Positions 50,981 through 59,292 are shown, counted from the stretch's first letter. The stretch is 64,000 nt of DNA from Pseudomonadota bacterium (GCA_023460395.1 JAEWQB010000010.1:124001-188000), one strand, 5' to 3'. Notes: generated from the sequence alone by a model not told the origin. Numbers and translations: made by a program.

Positions 50981-51018
50981 CCGGCTATGGAGCGTACTCT
51001 TGTACGCAGCATAGCCGG
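50981..51018 (-). promoter_or_regulatory. Long hairpin in the transaldolase leader
   Basis: A 9-bp stem (CCGGCTATG/CATAGCCGG) continues through a tandem GA/AG internal loop into a 6-bp stem (GCGTAC/GTACGC) closed by a 4-nt loop. It lies about 35 nt upstream of the transaldolase start codon. A second stem (CCAGACA/TGTCTGG) is at 51043-51067. It could be a regulatory element or the end of the upstream transcript; there is no clear T run. Confidence 0.45.
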
Positions 51019-51128
51019 ACTGATTCCTGTTACAATACCACAGCCAGACAGCGCATGGCAATGTCTGGTCATAGTTTGGCGAGGCTTCGTAAGCGAATGC
51101 GGAAAAAGTGTGTCCCGCGCGGTGGAGA

Positions 51129-51437
51129 CTACTCTTCTTCTCTGCTGGAAGCGGGAATTTCTCTGCCGCCCTGCTCCAGTTGGGTGAGAAACTTGTCCCG
51201 GCATTCGTAGCTACAGAAACGGTGTATGGTTTCACCGTCTCGGATGCGGATTTCCTGATCGAGGGAAACATATGTGCCACAAATGGGATCTTTAACCATT
51301 TCTCCGGTGGCAACTTTGCGCTCGACCTCTTTTTCCCGCTTCGCCGCGTTTTTTTGGGACTTCTTGCGGCTGTCGTTGGTGAATAACTTGAAAAGCACCC
51401 AACCACACACAGCGAAAATAAGCAGTTTCAAAATCAT
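51129..51437 (-). CDS. Membrane-anchored YHS/TRASH-type metal-binding protein
   Basis: 102 residues: one N-terminal transmembrane helix (about 2-20), a basic linker (RKKSQKNAAKREKEVERK), then DPICGTYV...RFCSYECRDKF, the Cys pattern of small YHS/TRASH domains that bind a metal ion. Similar short proteins (PP0621 type) occur in many proteobacteria without known function. It lies between folK and the transaldolase gene on the same strand, 34 nt after folK. Confidence 0.75.
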   Translation of the reverse strand: MILKLLIFAVCGWVLFKLFTNDSRKKSQKNAAKREKEVERKVATGEMVKDPICGTYVSLDQEIRIRDGETIHRFCSYECRDKFLTQLEQGGREIPASSREEE

Positions 51438-51471
51438 CGACGTTCCCTTACCTAATCCTGATATCCGTCCG

Positions 51472-51945
51472 TTATTGCCATATCTTGTCGCCCTCTACAC
51501 GATAGTGAAGAGCATCCAAGGTTTGTACCAAAGTTCTGCCATCGGGGAAAGTGCATTCCGGGGCTATTTCATGAAGCGGGACCAGCACAAAGGCCCGCTG
51601 GTGCATGCGGGGGTGCGGCAACGTGAGCAAAGGTGTTTCTATCTGAACCGAGCCAAAGAGCAGCATATCCAGATCAATCACTCTGGGGCCGAAGCGGTCT
51701 TCAGGGGCGTTGCCGTCACGGCAACGCCCCATGGAAGACTCGATAGCCAGCAAACTCCGCATGAGAATCTGTGGTGTAACATGGGGCTGACAGGCCACCA
51801 GTGCCACTTGATTGGCAAACCACGGCTGCTCTTTTTTTTCCTGCGGTTCAGTCCGGTAAATGCTGGAAACAGCACAGACAGTAACACCATCCATAGCGCG
51901 GATGGCAGCCACAGCGCGGGCCAGATGCCCGTCTGTGTCGCCCAT
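51472..51945 (-). CDS. folK: 7,8-dihydro-6-hydroxymethylpterin pyrophosphokinase (start anomalous)
   Basis: Pyrophosphorylates the pterin in folate synthesis. It has SSIYRTEPQ, QPWFANQVALV, GRCRDGNAPEDRFGPRVIDLDMLLFG and LPHPRMHQRAFVLVPL. The first ATG in frame (51945) would begin at MGDTD and lose the conserved first strand, yet the frame continues upstream as SAAICLGSN-MGD, exactly the family N-terminus. No ATG, GTG or TTG exists between the upstream stop (52003) and 51945. An ATC at 51991-51993 lies 4 nt after GAGGAGG inside the dapL-like gene. A non-canonical start is likely. Confidence 0.88.
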   Translation of the reverse strand: MGDTDGHLARAVAAIRAMDGVTVCAVSSIYRTEPQEKKEQPWFANQVALVACQPHVTPQILMRSLLAIESSMGRCRDGNAPEDRFGPRVIDLDMLLFGSVQIETPLLTLPHPRMHQRAFVLVPLHEIAPECTFPDGRTLVQTLDALHYRVEGDKIWQ

Positions 51946-51971
51946 GTTGGACCCAAGGCATATAGCGGCGC

Positions 51972-53138
51972 TTACAGCTTGGCGATGCGTGATACCGCCT
52001 CCTCAAGCCGTTCATCATTTACTGTGAGGGAAATGCGGAAATACCCTTCTCCGGGAGCGCCAAATCCGTTACCGGGGGTCACCACCACGCCAGTTTCCTG
52101 CAACACTCTCGTGACAAAGCTTGACGAGGTGTAACCTTCTGGAACATGCGCCCATATGTAGAAGGTGGCTTCCGGCACATTGCACCGAATTCCCGCTTTT
52201 TTCAGGGCGGCAATCACGGTGTCGCGGCGCTGTCGGTAGATGGTGCGTAATCCGGCCGTAAAGGCGTCTCCATCGCGCATGGCGACGATACCCGCTTCCT
52301 GCACGGCCTGAAAAAGGCCGGAGTCCACGTTTTCCTTAATTTTGCCAAGTCCGGCGATGAGCTGGGCGTTACCCACAGCCATGCCCACGCGCCAGCCCGT
52401 CATGTTATATGTCTTGGATAAGGAGTGGAATTCAATAGCCACGTCCTTACCGCCGGGAACAGACATAATGGACAGGGGCGGCCTGTCTTCGTTGTAGTAG
52501 ATTTCGGTATAGGCGGTGTCGTGCACGACAATCACATTGTACTGCTTCGCAATGTCAATGAGCTTGCGGTAAAACGCTTCGTTCGCCACGGCAGCCGTGG
52601 GGTTATTCGGGTAGTTGACGAAAATAGCTTTAGCCTTTGTCCATGTGGCTTCGTCTATGGCGTCAAGGTCGGGCAAAAAGCCGTTGTCTTCGGTCAGCGG
52701 CACAAACTGGACCACTCCGCCCGCAAATTCGGTGGCAATATTGTAGACGGGGTAGTTGGGTGTGCAAACGAGGACCAAATCGCCGGGGTTCACAAATGCC
52801 AACGGAAAATGCGCAATGCCTTCTTTGGAGCCGATAAGGCTGATGACTTCCGTTTCGGGATTCAAGTCCGCATTAAAGCGACGCTTGTACCACGCGGCTA
52901 CTTCCTGCCGGAAGGCCAGCATTCCCACATAAGACGGGTATGCGTGGTTAGCGGGCTTTTCCACAGATTTTTTCATAGCCTCAATGATGAATTCGGGCGT
53001 GGGCATGTCTGGATCGCCAATGCCAAGGCTGATGATATCTACGCCGCGCGCTGCCACCTGCGCCTTTACACGGTCAATTTCCGCAAACAAGTAGGGAGGC
53101 AGTGTTGCCAAACGGTCAGCGAGTGCGAATTGTGCCAT
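51972..53138 (-). CDS. dapL: LL-diaminopimelate aminotransferase (DapL-like)
   Basis: PLP fold-type I aminotransferase of 388 residues. The N-terminus LATLPPYLFAEIDRVKAQ...IISLGIGDPDMPTP matches the DapL group, which converts tetrahydrodipicolinate straight to LL-DAP for lysine and murein. PLP contacts: VNYPNNPTAAV, HDTAYTEIYY, and the Lys in SLSKTYNMTGWRVG. An aspartate or other aminotransferase activity cannot be excluded from sequence. ATG 53138 is chosen because it begins the conserved part and has TGGAG upstream. folK follows with overlap. Confidence 0.85.
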   Translation of the reverse strand: MAQFALADRLATLPPYLFAEIDRVKAQVAARGVDIISLGIGDPDMPTPEFIIEAMKKSVEKPANHAYPSYVGMLAFRQEVAAWYKRRFNADLNPETEVISLIGSKEGIAHFPLAFVNPGDLVLVCTPNYPVYNIATEFAGGVVQFVPLTEDNGFLPDLDAIDEATWTKAKAIFVNYPNNPTAAVANEAFYRKLIDIAKQYNVIVVHDTAYTEIYYNEDRPPLSIMSVPGGKDVAIEFHSLSKTYNMTGWRVGMAVGNAQLIAGLGKIKENVDSGLFQAVQEAGIVAMRDGDAFTAGLRTIYRQRRDTVIAALKKAGIRCNVPEATFYIWAHVPEGYTSSSFVTRVLQETGVVVTPGNGFGAPGEGYFRISLTVNDERLEEAVSRIAKL

Positions 53139-53298
53139 GAAACTCCAGTCTCCTTGCAGATTGCAATCCCTTTTGCCGGTAAAAAAGAAGGGCTTCGCCA
53201 TAAGCCCTGTTCCATCGTGGTATAATAGTCGGGTTTATGCCACTGCCAAGGGTAAAGTTCAAGCCATTTCCTGTGTGTGCCCTGCCCTCTTTTTGTGG

Positions 53299-53344
53299 AA
53301 AAAACATTGCCCCAAACCGTGTTTCCGGGAACGGTTTGGGGCAA
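53299..53344 (-). terminator. Terminator after the TauE/SafE gene
   Basis: A perfect 14-bp stem (TTGCCCCAAACCGT/ACGGTTTGGGGCAA) with a 10-nt loop; on the minus strand it is followed by TGTTTTTTCC. It isolates the TauE-like gene from dapL. Confidence 0.88.
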
Positions 53345-53368
53345 ATTGAGGAGGGGGAAAACGGCTGA

Positions 53369-53725
53369 TTACTTTTTAAGAAAAAGATAGAGGGCAAGAG
53401 CCACCAGTACGCCAGCGAAGATTTTACGAAAAACATCCGTGGGAACGCCTTCCAGCAGGCGGGCACCTATCTGCGCACCAATAACGCCCCCCGCGCCCAA
53501 GAGCAGGCCCGCCCGGTAATCCACGTTAGCGAATTTGTTGTGCGCCACCAGCGCGGAAATGGATATGACCAAAATCGCTAAAAATGATGTGCCCACCGCA
53601 CGCTCCGCGTGGTATCCCATATACAGCAGCAAGGGCACCGTCAGAAAACCTCCGCCAAGCCCCGTGAATGAGGCGCCGATACCTACTAAAACTCCCGCTC
53701 CGGCTAGCATGATGCTCTGCTGCAT
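53369..53725 (-). CDS. Half-size TauE/SafE (DUF81) membrane protein
   Basis: 118 residues with about four membrane helices: GAGVLVGIGASFTGLGGGFLTVP is the hallmark of TauE/SafE exporters, followed by AVGTSFLAILVISISALVAH and GGVIGAQIGARLLEG. Full-length family members have about 250 residues with two such halves, so this is one half and would need to dimerise. Substrates of relatives are sulfite, sulfoacetate or other organic anions. ATG 53725 follows AGGAG. The upstream region has two identical palindromes bracketing a promoter-like sequence, and a terminator follows, so it is a one-gene regulated unit. Confidence 0.85.
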   Translation of the reverse strand: MQQSIMLAGAGVLVGIGASFTGLGGGFLTVPLLLYMGYHAERAVGTSFLAILVISISALVAHNKFANVDYRAGLLLGAGGVIGAQIGARLLEGVPTDVFRKIFAGVLVALALYLFLKK

Positions 53726-53895
53726 GGCTTGCTTCTCCTGCTTAGGGTTATGTAGTTTTGCCACACGGTGTGTCGTGTTGAGTAGTTTATGCCTTTTGCT
53801 GTCGATAATACGCAATATACCTGCATAGTTTGAGAGGCCATGCCTTGCTTCCCATCCGACCGCCCTGCTGGTGGAGTTGGGAAAATCAAATATCA

Positions 53896-53912
53896 AATTG
53901 GTCTGACCAAAA
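53896..53912. promoter_or_regulatory. Palindromic operator, copy 1 (GntR/FadR-subfamily type)
   Basis: AATTGGTCTGACCAAAA with perfect core TTGGTC-T-GACCAA. The core fits the TNGTNNNACNA pattern known for FadR-subfamily GntR regulators such as PdhR and LldR. It lies at about +1 to +15 of the predicted minus-strand promoter. Confidence 0.65.
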
Positions 53913-53939
53913 AGTATACTTCTGGTGCGCCGCTGTCAA
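53913..53939 (-). promoter_or_regulatory. Minus-strand promoter between the two operators
   Basis: On the minus strand TTGACA (53939-53934) and TATACT (53918-53913) are both near consensus, but the 15-nt spacer is short. Operator copy 2 touches the -35 and copy 1 covers the predicted start, which would fit repression of the TauE-like gene. Confidence 0.5.
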
Positions 53940-53954
53940 TTGGTCTGACCAAAA
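53938..53954. promoter_or_regulatory. Palindromic operator, copy 2
   Basis: The same 17 bases, AATTGGTCTGACCAAAA, exactly 42 bp (four helical turns) from copy 1. Confidence 0.65.
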
Positions 53955-54194
53955 TCGGCCAAAGTCTGATTTTCAGCGTTTGGCTAATTTTTGGGGCTAT
54001 GCCCGTGTTCCGCCGAATGGGGGCGCTTTTTCCGGTATCCCACCGGACGGAGCCGCTTGTTATGTACGGGTCCGCGCCTCTTGTCGGAGCCTTCGCCAAC
54101 GTGTACCCTGCCCAATGGACCTCAGCGCATACCATACAAGAATTTGTTCAAGACCCATAACCTATTTTGCCAACTACTGACCACCGAGAAGAGA
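53955..54194. other. Non-coding gap upstream of xerD
   Basis: 240 nt; with the operators and the TauE leader it belongs to a 469-nt intergenic region (53726-54194). Open frames on both strands here lack ribosome sites and motifs. A small TCCGG/CCGGA hairpin is present near 54030. No clear xerD promoter was found. Confidence 0.4.
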
Positions 54195-55109
54195 ATGTCC
54201 GAGCAGGATCAGGACGCAGCGCTTTCCCACCCTTTGGTAGATGGCTACCTACGCCATCTGCTTGTCACGCGCGGATTGGCGGAAAATACCGTTGCCGCGT
54301 ATGAAACGGACTTGCAAACGTTTTTGCATTTTTTGCGGGACCGGCGATTCACCGTGGAAGAAGTGACCGATCAAACGTTATTTTTATATGTTATGTCTCT
54401 GCGGAGACGTGGATTGAATAGCCGGTCTTTGGCCCGGCATCTTTCGGCCTTGCGTGGTTTTTTCGGATTTTGTTTGCGGGAGAAGACCCTTTCGGAAAAT
54501 CCGGTACAGTATCTGGAAAATCCGAAACTCCCCGCCACGCTTCCTGACGTGCTGGATCAGGAAGAAGTTGCCGCTATCTTGCAGCAACCGGATATGCGCA
54601 CCAAGCTTGGCTATCGCGACAGGTCCATGCTGGAATTGCTTTACGCTGCCGGGTTGCGTGTTTCTGAACTGATTACGCTGACACCGATAGATCTGGATCT
54701 GCAAACGGGTCTGTTACGGGTCTTCGGTAAGGGGGCCAAAGAGCGGATTGTCCCTGTTCACGATACCGCCGCGCGTATTTTGGAAACGTATCTGCGGGAC
54801 TGGCGTCCTGCGTTTTCCCCCGTACAGCCGGTCATGTTTCTTAATCGCTCCGGCAAGGGACTCACCCGGCAGGCCGTTTGGAAGGCGATTCAGCGGTATG
54901 TGCTGCAAGCCGGGGTCCGTAAGCATGTTTCGCCGCATACCTTTCGCCATTCGTTTGCCACCCATCTTTTGGATGGCGGCGCGGATCTGCGCACGGTGCA
55001 GTTGCTGCTTGGGCATGCGGATATTGCCGCCACGGAAATTTACACCCACGTGCAGGCCGACCGGCTGCGGCAGATTCATAAACAGTTTCATCCTCGTTCT
55101 CGTATGTGA
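54195..55109 (+). CDS. xerD: Tyrosine recombinase XerD
   Basis: Site-specific recombinase that resolves chromosome dimers at dif with XerC, activated by FtsK. The N-terminal SAM-like domain (VDGYLRHLLVTRGLAENTVAAYETDL) and catalytic residues are present: Arg in AAGLRVSELITL, Lys in GKGAKERIVP, HTFRHSFATH, GHADIAATEIYTHV with the Tyr nucleophile. 304 residues, a normal Xer and not a phage integrase by sequence and setting. ATG 54195 follows GAGAAGAGA. No attachment-site signature is seen beside it. Confidence 0.92.
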   Translation: MSEQDQDAALSHPLVDGYLRHLLVTRGLAENTVAAYETDLQTFLHFLRDRRFTVEEVTDQTLFLYVMSLRRRGLNSRSLARHLSALRGFFGFCLREKTLSENPVQYLENPKLPATLPDVLDQEEVAAILQQPDMRTKLGYRDRSMLELLYAAGLRVSELITLTPIDLDLQTGLLRVFGKGAKERIVPVHDTAARILETYLRDWRPAFSPVQPVMFLNRSGKGLTRQAVWKAIQRYVLQAGVRKHVSPHTFRHSFATHLLDGGADLRTVQLLLGHADIAATEIYTHVQADRLRQIHKQFHPRSRM

Positions 55110-55130
55110 GTTACCCCGGAGCATCATAGC

Positions 55131-58100
55131 ATGACATCTCTTTCTTCTCCCTCGACGATTATTACGGGGCATGCCAACGCGGATTTTGATGCACTAGCCG
55201 CCATGGTAGCCGCCAGCAAGCTCTACCCCGGCGCGACATTGATTTTTCCCGGCAGTCAGGAGCGGAATCTTCGTAATTTTTTCATTGAGAGCGCCACCTA
55301 TCTTTTTAATTTCAAGCAGGCAAAAGACATAGATTTTTCAACGGTGGACAGACTGGTGGTCGTGGACACCCGGCAGCGGGCACGTATTCCTCATGTGCAG
55401 GACGTGTTGAATAATCCGCATTTGGAAATTCATCTCTACGACCATCACCCCGATTCGCCGGACCCGGAAGACGACCTGCGGGGGGATGTCTGCATTGTGC
55501 GACCGTGGGGGGCGACTACCACGATTATAACGCAGCTTCTGCAAGAAAAAGGAATTCCGGTTACAGAGGAAGAAGCCACGTTGCTTGGATTGGGTATTTT
55601 TGAAGACACCGGCTCTTTCACGTTCAACTCCACCACAGAACATGATTTTGCGGCGGCAGCATGGCTGAAAACCATGGGAATGGACCTGAATGCCATTTCG
55701 GAACTGGTCACGCGCGACCTCACTACAGAACAAGTTTCCATTCTGAACACCTTACTTCAATCTGCCACCACTCATGAAATAAACGGGGTATCCATTGTCA
55801 TCGCGGAGGTAACTCTTAATCATTATATGGGAGATTTTGCCCTGCTGGCGCATAAAATGATGGATATGGAGAACCTTAAAGTGCTTTTTGCCTTGGGGCT
55901 TATGGGAGATAAGGTTCAGCTTGTGGCCCGCAGCCGCCTCTCTGATGTGGATGTCGCGCAAATATGTGCTTTTTTTGGTGGTGGCGGACACCCCTACGCG
56001 GCTGCAGCCGCTATTAAAGAGCGGCCCCTTGCTCAAGTGAAGGATGAACTTTTTGCATTGCTTTTTTCTTCGGTGAATCCACAAAAGCTTGTGCGTCACC
56101 ATATGTCATCCCCCGCAGTGTCCGTGCAGGAAGGCACCACCATCCGGGAAGCGGAAGAAATTATGAACCGCTACGGACTAAAGGCCATTCCTGTGCTTCA
56201 GGGACCGTCTGTCCATGTACCGGAGGCCCCGGTTGCGGATGGCAGTGCCGGAGAGTCTGCCGCTGTTTCGCGGGACACTGCCAGTTCCTCTGCCAAGCCC
56301 GCGAGGAGCGCTGGCTCCCCTCTTTCCGAAGACAGCGCTTTCTCTCCAGAGGCAGAACCGCTCCCGCAGGAGGAGTCTGCTTTCGCCGTGCCGGATAATC
56401 CCGTGCGCGGCTATTTGGAATTTCAGACAGCCGCCCGCGCAGTGGCTCATGGACTAGGCCGCATGCCGGTGGAAGAGTATATGCAACGGCAGTTTCAAAC
56501 GGTTTCTCCCGACGACGACCTCTATCCGGTCATGGAGATTGTTGTGGGCAACCGCCAGCGGCTGGTGCCGGTGGTGCATAGCGGAGAATTGCTAGGAGTT
56601 ATCACTCGCACGGACATTATTAATACTATCGTTGAAGAGCCTGCGCGTATCCCGGAGACACTGCTCCCCGACAAGCGTCGGGAACGCAATATCCGGTCTT
56701 TGTTGCGGGAACGGCTGCCCGCATCCCACGTTACGCTGCTGGAAACGGCGGGTAAACTGGGAGACGCCACAGGCATTCCCGTATACGCCGTCGGGGGCTT
56801 TGTGCGCGACCTGCTCCTGCACCGCAGAAATCTTGATCTGGATTTGGTGGTAGAGGGAGACGGCATCGCGTTTGCCCGCAAGCTGGCCCGGTTGTTTTCC
56901 GGGCGGATACGGGCGCATGCGAAGTTCCGTACCGCTGTGGTTATTTTTACCGATGCACGGGGGGAAGAGCAGCGCATAGATGTGGCAACAGCCCGTTTGG
57001 AGTATTACGAATACCCCGCCGCCTTGCCCACAGTGGAGCTTTCTTCCATAAAAATGGACCTGTTCCGAAGGGATTTCACCATTAACGCGCAGGCGGTTCA
57101 ACTGAATACCGGTCATTTCGGACGGCTAGTGGATTTTTTCGGAGCACAGCGCGACATGAAGGACAAGCGCCTCCGGGTGCTCCATTCCCTCAGTTTTGTG
57201 GAAGATCCCACCCGGATTTTGCGAGCTATCCGTTTTGAACAGCGCTTTGATTTTCATATGGACCAGCAAACAGTTCGGTTGGTCCGCAACGCGCTGCAAC
57301 TGGGCATGATGGGAAAGCTCTCCGGGAACCGGGTCTTTCACGAGTTTGAGTTGATTCTGCGCGAAGCCCGCCCCATCGTCTGCCTGCGGCGTATGGAGGA
57401 GTTGGGTATACTTGCCCTGCTCCATCCGCGCCTGCACCTTTCTCCTGCCAAAGAACAATTGGCGGAAGAATTAGCTGCTGTTGTCAGTTGGTATCGTCTT
57501 TTGTATCGGGCCGACTCTCCAGAGCCATGGCTACTGTATCTATTGGCTTTTCTTCATGATGCCAACGAAGAGGATACGGATGCGGTGGCAACCCGGTTCA
57601 GTTTAAGCAGGCGGCAACGGGCGCTGTTGCGTTCTCAGCAAGAACGCGTCCGCGAAGGGAACGCGGCATTGCACCATTGGACGCGCGGAACCCGTAGCAT
57701 GAGCGGCCTGTACGCGGCTTTGGCGCCGCTTCCACTGGAGGTGCTGCTGTTGCTTATGGCCAGAAGTAAATCTGATGAATTGCGCCGGAATATTTCTCAT
57801 TTTTTGACACAGTTACGAGAAATGAAGGCGGACATCACAGGAGAAGACCTTCAGCAGATGGGGGAATCGCCCAGCCCGCTATACGGCAAGGTGCTGGCCC
57901 ATGTGCTTGCCGCCAAAATTGATGGCATGGCGGTGGATAGGGCACAGCAACTGGAACTGGCATTTCATTATTTGCGGCAATTGCACGCGTCGCCCCCCTC
58001 TTCCGGGGAAGCGGAAGGCGCCCAAGATACGCCACGGGCGTCAGGTACGCAAAGTAAGGACAGGGCCGCGGAGGATGCTCCTCCTGCCATAAACCAGTCG

Positions 58101-58187
58101 CATCTCGCGGCGCAGGAAGCACCTTCCGGGGAAAAAGCCGCGCGGCCTGTGAAAAAGACGACACGTTCACCTGCGGGTAAAAGATGA
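55131..58187 (+). CDS. DHH - CBS - tRNA nucleotidyltransferase/poly(A) polymerase fusion
   Basis: 1018 residues. Residues 8-310: DHH/DHHA1 phosphoesterase (GHANADFDALAAM, YDHHPDSP, GIFEDTGSFTF, FFGGGGHPYAAAAA). Residues 320-505: CBS pair, with the first CBS interrupted by a 65-residue Ser/Glu-rich insert between KAIPVLQG and RGYLEFQTAA. Residues 550-850: class II nucleotidyltransferase (GGFVRDLLLHRRNLDLDLVVEGDG with the DxD pair, RRDFTINAQAVQL, EDPTRILRAIRFEQRF) and its tRNA-binding part. A low-complexity tail ends the protein. Relatives include A- or CC-adding enzymes; the DHH part may degrade small RNAs. ATG 55131. Confidence 0.9.
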   Translation: MTSLSSPSTIITGHANADFDALAAMVAASKLYPGATLIFPGSQERNLRNFFIESATYLFNFKQAKDIDFSTVDRLVVVDTRQRARIPHVQDVLNNPHLEIHLYDHHPDSPDPEDDLRGDVCIVRPWGATTTIITQLLQEKGIPVTEEEATLLGLGIFEDTGSFTFNSTTEHDFAAAAWLKTMGMDLNAISELVTRDLTTEQVSILNTLLQSATTHEINGVSIVIAEVTLNHYMGDFALLAHKMMDMENLKVLFALGLMGDKVQLVARSRLSDVDVAQICAFFGGGGHPYAAAAAIKERPLAQVKDELFALLFSSVNPQKLVRHHMSSPAVSVQEGTTIREAEEIMNRYGLKAIPVLQGPSVHVPEAPVADGSAGESAAVSRDTASSSAKPARSAGSPLSEDSAFSPEAEPLPQEESAFAVPDNPVRGYLEFQTAARAVAHGLGRMPVEEYMQRQFQTVSPDDDLYPVMEIVVGNRQRLVPVVHSGELLGVITRTDIINTIVEEPARIPETLLPDKRRERNIRSLLRERLPASHVTLLETAGKLGDATGIPVYAVGGFVRDLLLHRRNLDLDLVVEGDGIAFARKLARLFSGRIRAHAKFRTAVVIFTDARGEEQRIDVATARLEYYEYPAALPTVELSSIKMDLFRRDFTINAQAVQLNTGHFGRLVDFFGAQRDMKDKRLRVLHSLSFVEDPTRILRAIRFEQRFDFHMDQQTVRLVRNALQLGMMGKLSGNRVFHEFELILREARPIVCLRRMEELGILALLHPRLHLSPAKEQLAEELAAVVSWYRLLYRADSPEPWLLYLLAFLHDANEEDTDAVATRFSLSRRQRALLRSQQERVREGNAALHHWTRGTRSMSGLYAALAPLPLEVLLLLMARSKSDELRRNISHFLTQLREMKADITGEDLQQMGESPSPLYGKVLAHVLAAKIDGMAVDRAQQLELAFHYLRQLHASPPSSGEAEGAQDTPRASGTQSKDRAAEDAPPAINQSHLAAQEAPSGEKAARPVKKTTRSPAGKR

Positions 58188-58279
58188 GCGAAACAACTCG
58201 CTAAATCATCCCCCTCCCGGTTGGGTATGTAAGAATGCGGAGAGGTGCCGTTCTCCTTTAAGAACACTGCGTTATCCGG

Positions 58280-58309
58280 TTGACACACCGGGGAGACTTC
58301 ACCAAGTAT
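58280..58309 (+). promoter_or_regulatory. Putative sigma-70 promoter for the HIT-lapA-lapB unit
   Basis: Consensus TTGACA, 18-nt spacer, AAGTAT, about 70 nt upstream of the HIT gene start. Confidence 0.4.
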
Positions 58310-58386
58310 CCGGGCTAACCGCTTGCTCTTATGGAGCATCGCGTGTAGACCGAACAAAATGCCCGTTTGAAAAGGAGAAGGAAATT

Positions 58387-58869
58387 ATGGACGTTCTGTG
58401 GGCACCATGGCGGCTGGACTATATTCTTGGTCCCAAGCCGGACGCCTGCGTTTTTTGTCTCCCTGAGCATACTGCGGAAGACGAAGAACGGCTTATTTTG
58501 CACAGGGGCAAGCATGCCTTTGTCATTATGAACAAATTTCCTTACAATAACGGGCATCTTATGGTCACACCGTACCGGCATGTCATGAATCTCGCCGCGC
58601 TTTCAGCGGACGAGGCACATGAAGTAATGGACCTGCTGCAACAGTGTGTTACCATTCTCACACAGCATTTTTCGCCGCAGGGAATAAACGTAGGGCTTAA
58701 CCTTGGCGAAGCCGCCGGTGCCGGTATCCGCGAGCACCTGCATTTTCATCTTGTTCCCCGCTGGAACGGCGATTCATCTTTTATGGCGGTGATGAGCGAA
58801 ACGCGAGTGATTCCTGAACATTTACACTCCACGTATCTCTCACTGAAACCACTGTTTGAGGCTCTCTAG
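58387..58869 (+). CDS. HIT-family nucleotide hydrolase/transferase
   Basis: 160 residues, Ap4A phosphorylase-like branch: WAPWRLDYILGPKPDACVFC at the start, a CVFC pair suited to zinc, FPYNNGHLMVTPYRHV and the histidine triad HLHFHLVPRW near residue 120. It probably cleaves dinucleoside polyphosphates or nucleoside phosphoramidates. ATG 58387 follows AAAGGAGAAGG. lapA starts 51 nt later. Confidence 0.92.
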   Translation: MDVLWAPWRLDYILGPKPDACVFCLPEHTAEDEERLILHRGKHAFVIMNKFPYNNGHLMVTPYRHVMNLAALSADEAHEVMDLLQQCVTILTQHFSPQGINVGLNLGEAAGAGIREHLHFHLVPRWNGDSSFMAVMSETRVIPEHLHSTYLSLKPLFEAL

Positions 58870-58920
58870 TATTTGGTATTCTGAGGGGATACCAGCGCGA
58901 ATCATATTCAGGAGGAGTTT

Positions 58921-59286
58921 ATGCGTTTTATCAAGGTGCTGGGGTTGGTTATTATTTTTTTTGTGGCCATGGTCTTCTTTCAGCAAAATACGGAAGAATT
59001 GAGCCAAAACATTGTCCTTAAATTCGACCTTTTGTTCGGCGCATGGTCTTCCATTCCATTGCCCATATATTTCCTTATTTTAGGCGCTTTTGTTCTGGGT
59101 GCCGTGATTTCCGTGCTCTTTTTCTTTGTGGAACGCGTGCGTCTTGGCGCATCGCTGCGCGGTGCCCGTCGCCGGTGTAAAAAGTTGGAAAAGGAAGTCA
59201 CTGCGCTGAAGACCCAGCCGCTCACCAGCACGGTTGATCCTCTTGCCGTAGAAGCTATTGTGACTCCCATGGATAAGGCGGAATAA
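58921..59286 (+). CDS. lapA: LapA-family (DUF1049) membrane protein
   Basis: 121 residues with two membrane helices (about 4-20 and 45-68) and a basic cytoplasmic tail with coiled-coil character (GARRRCKKLEKEVTALK). It includes the FFQQNTEEL and PLPIYFLILGAFVLGAVI pattern of LapA/YciS. In E. coli LapA and LapB control LpxC turnover. GGAGGAG precedes the ATG. The next gene is a LapB-like TPR protein 6 nt later, as in other proteobacteria. Confidence 0.88.
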   Translation: MRFIKVLGLVIIFFVAMVFFQQNTEELSQNIVLKFDLLFGAWSSIPLPIYFLILGAFVLGAVISVLFFFVERVRLGASLRGARRRCKKLEKEVTALKTQPLTSTVDPLAVEAIVTPMDKAE

Positions 59287-59292
59287 CCTCCC

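Noticed and set aside
53830..54180. Overlapping open frames on both strands upstream of xerD
   Set aside because: They run through the operator/promoter region, have no ribosome sites and encode no recognisable motif.
54195..55109. Phage integrase and attachment site
   Set aside because: The protein is a standard XerD of 304 residues, there is no tRNA next to it and no direct repeat or phage gene nearby.
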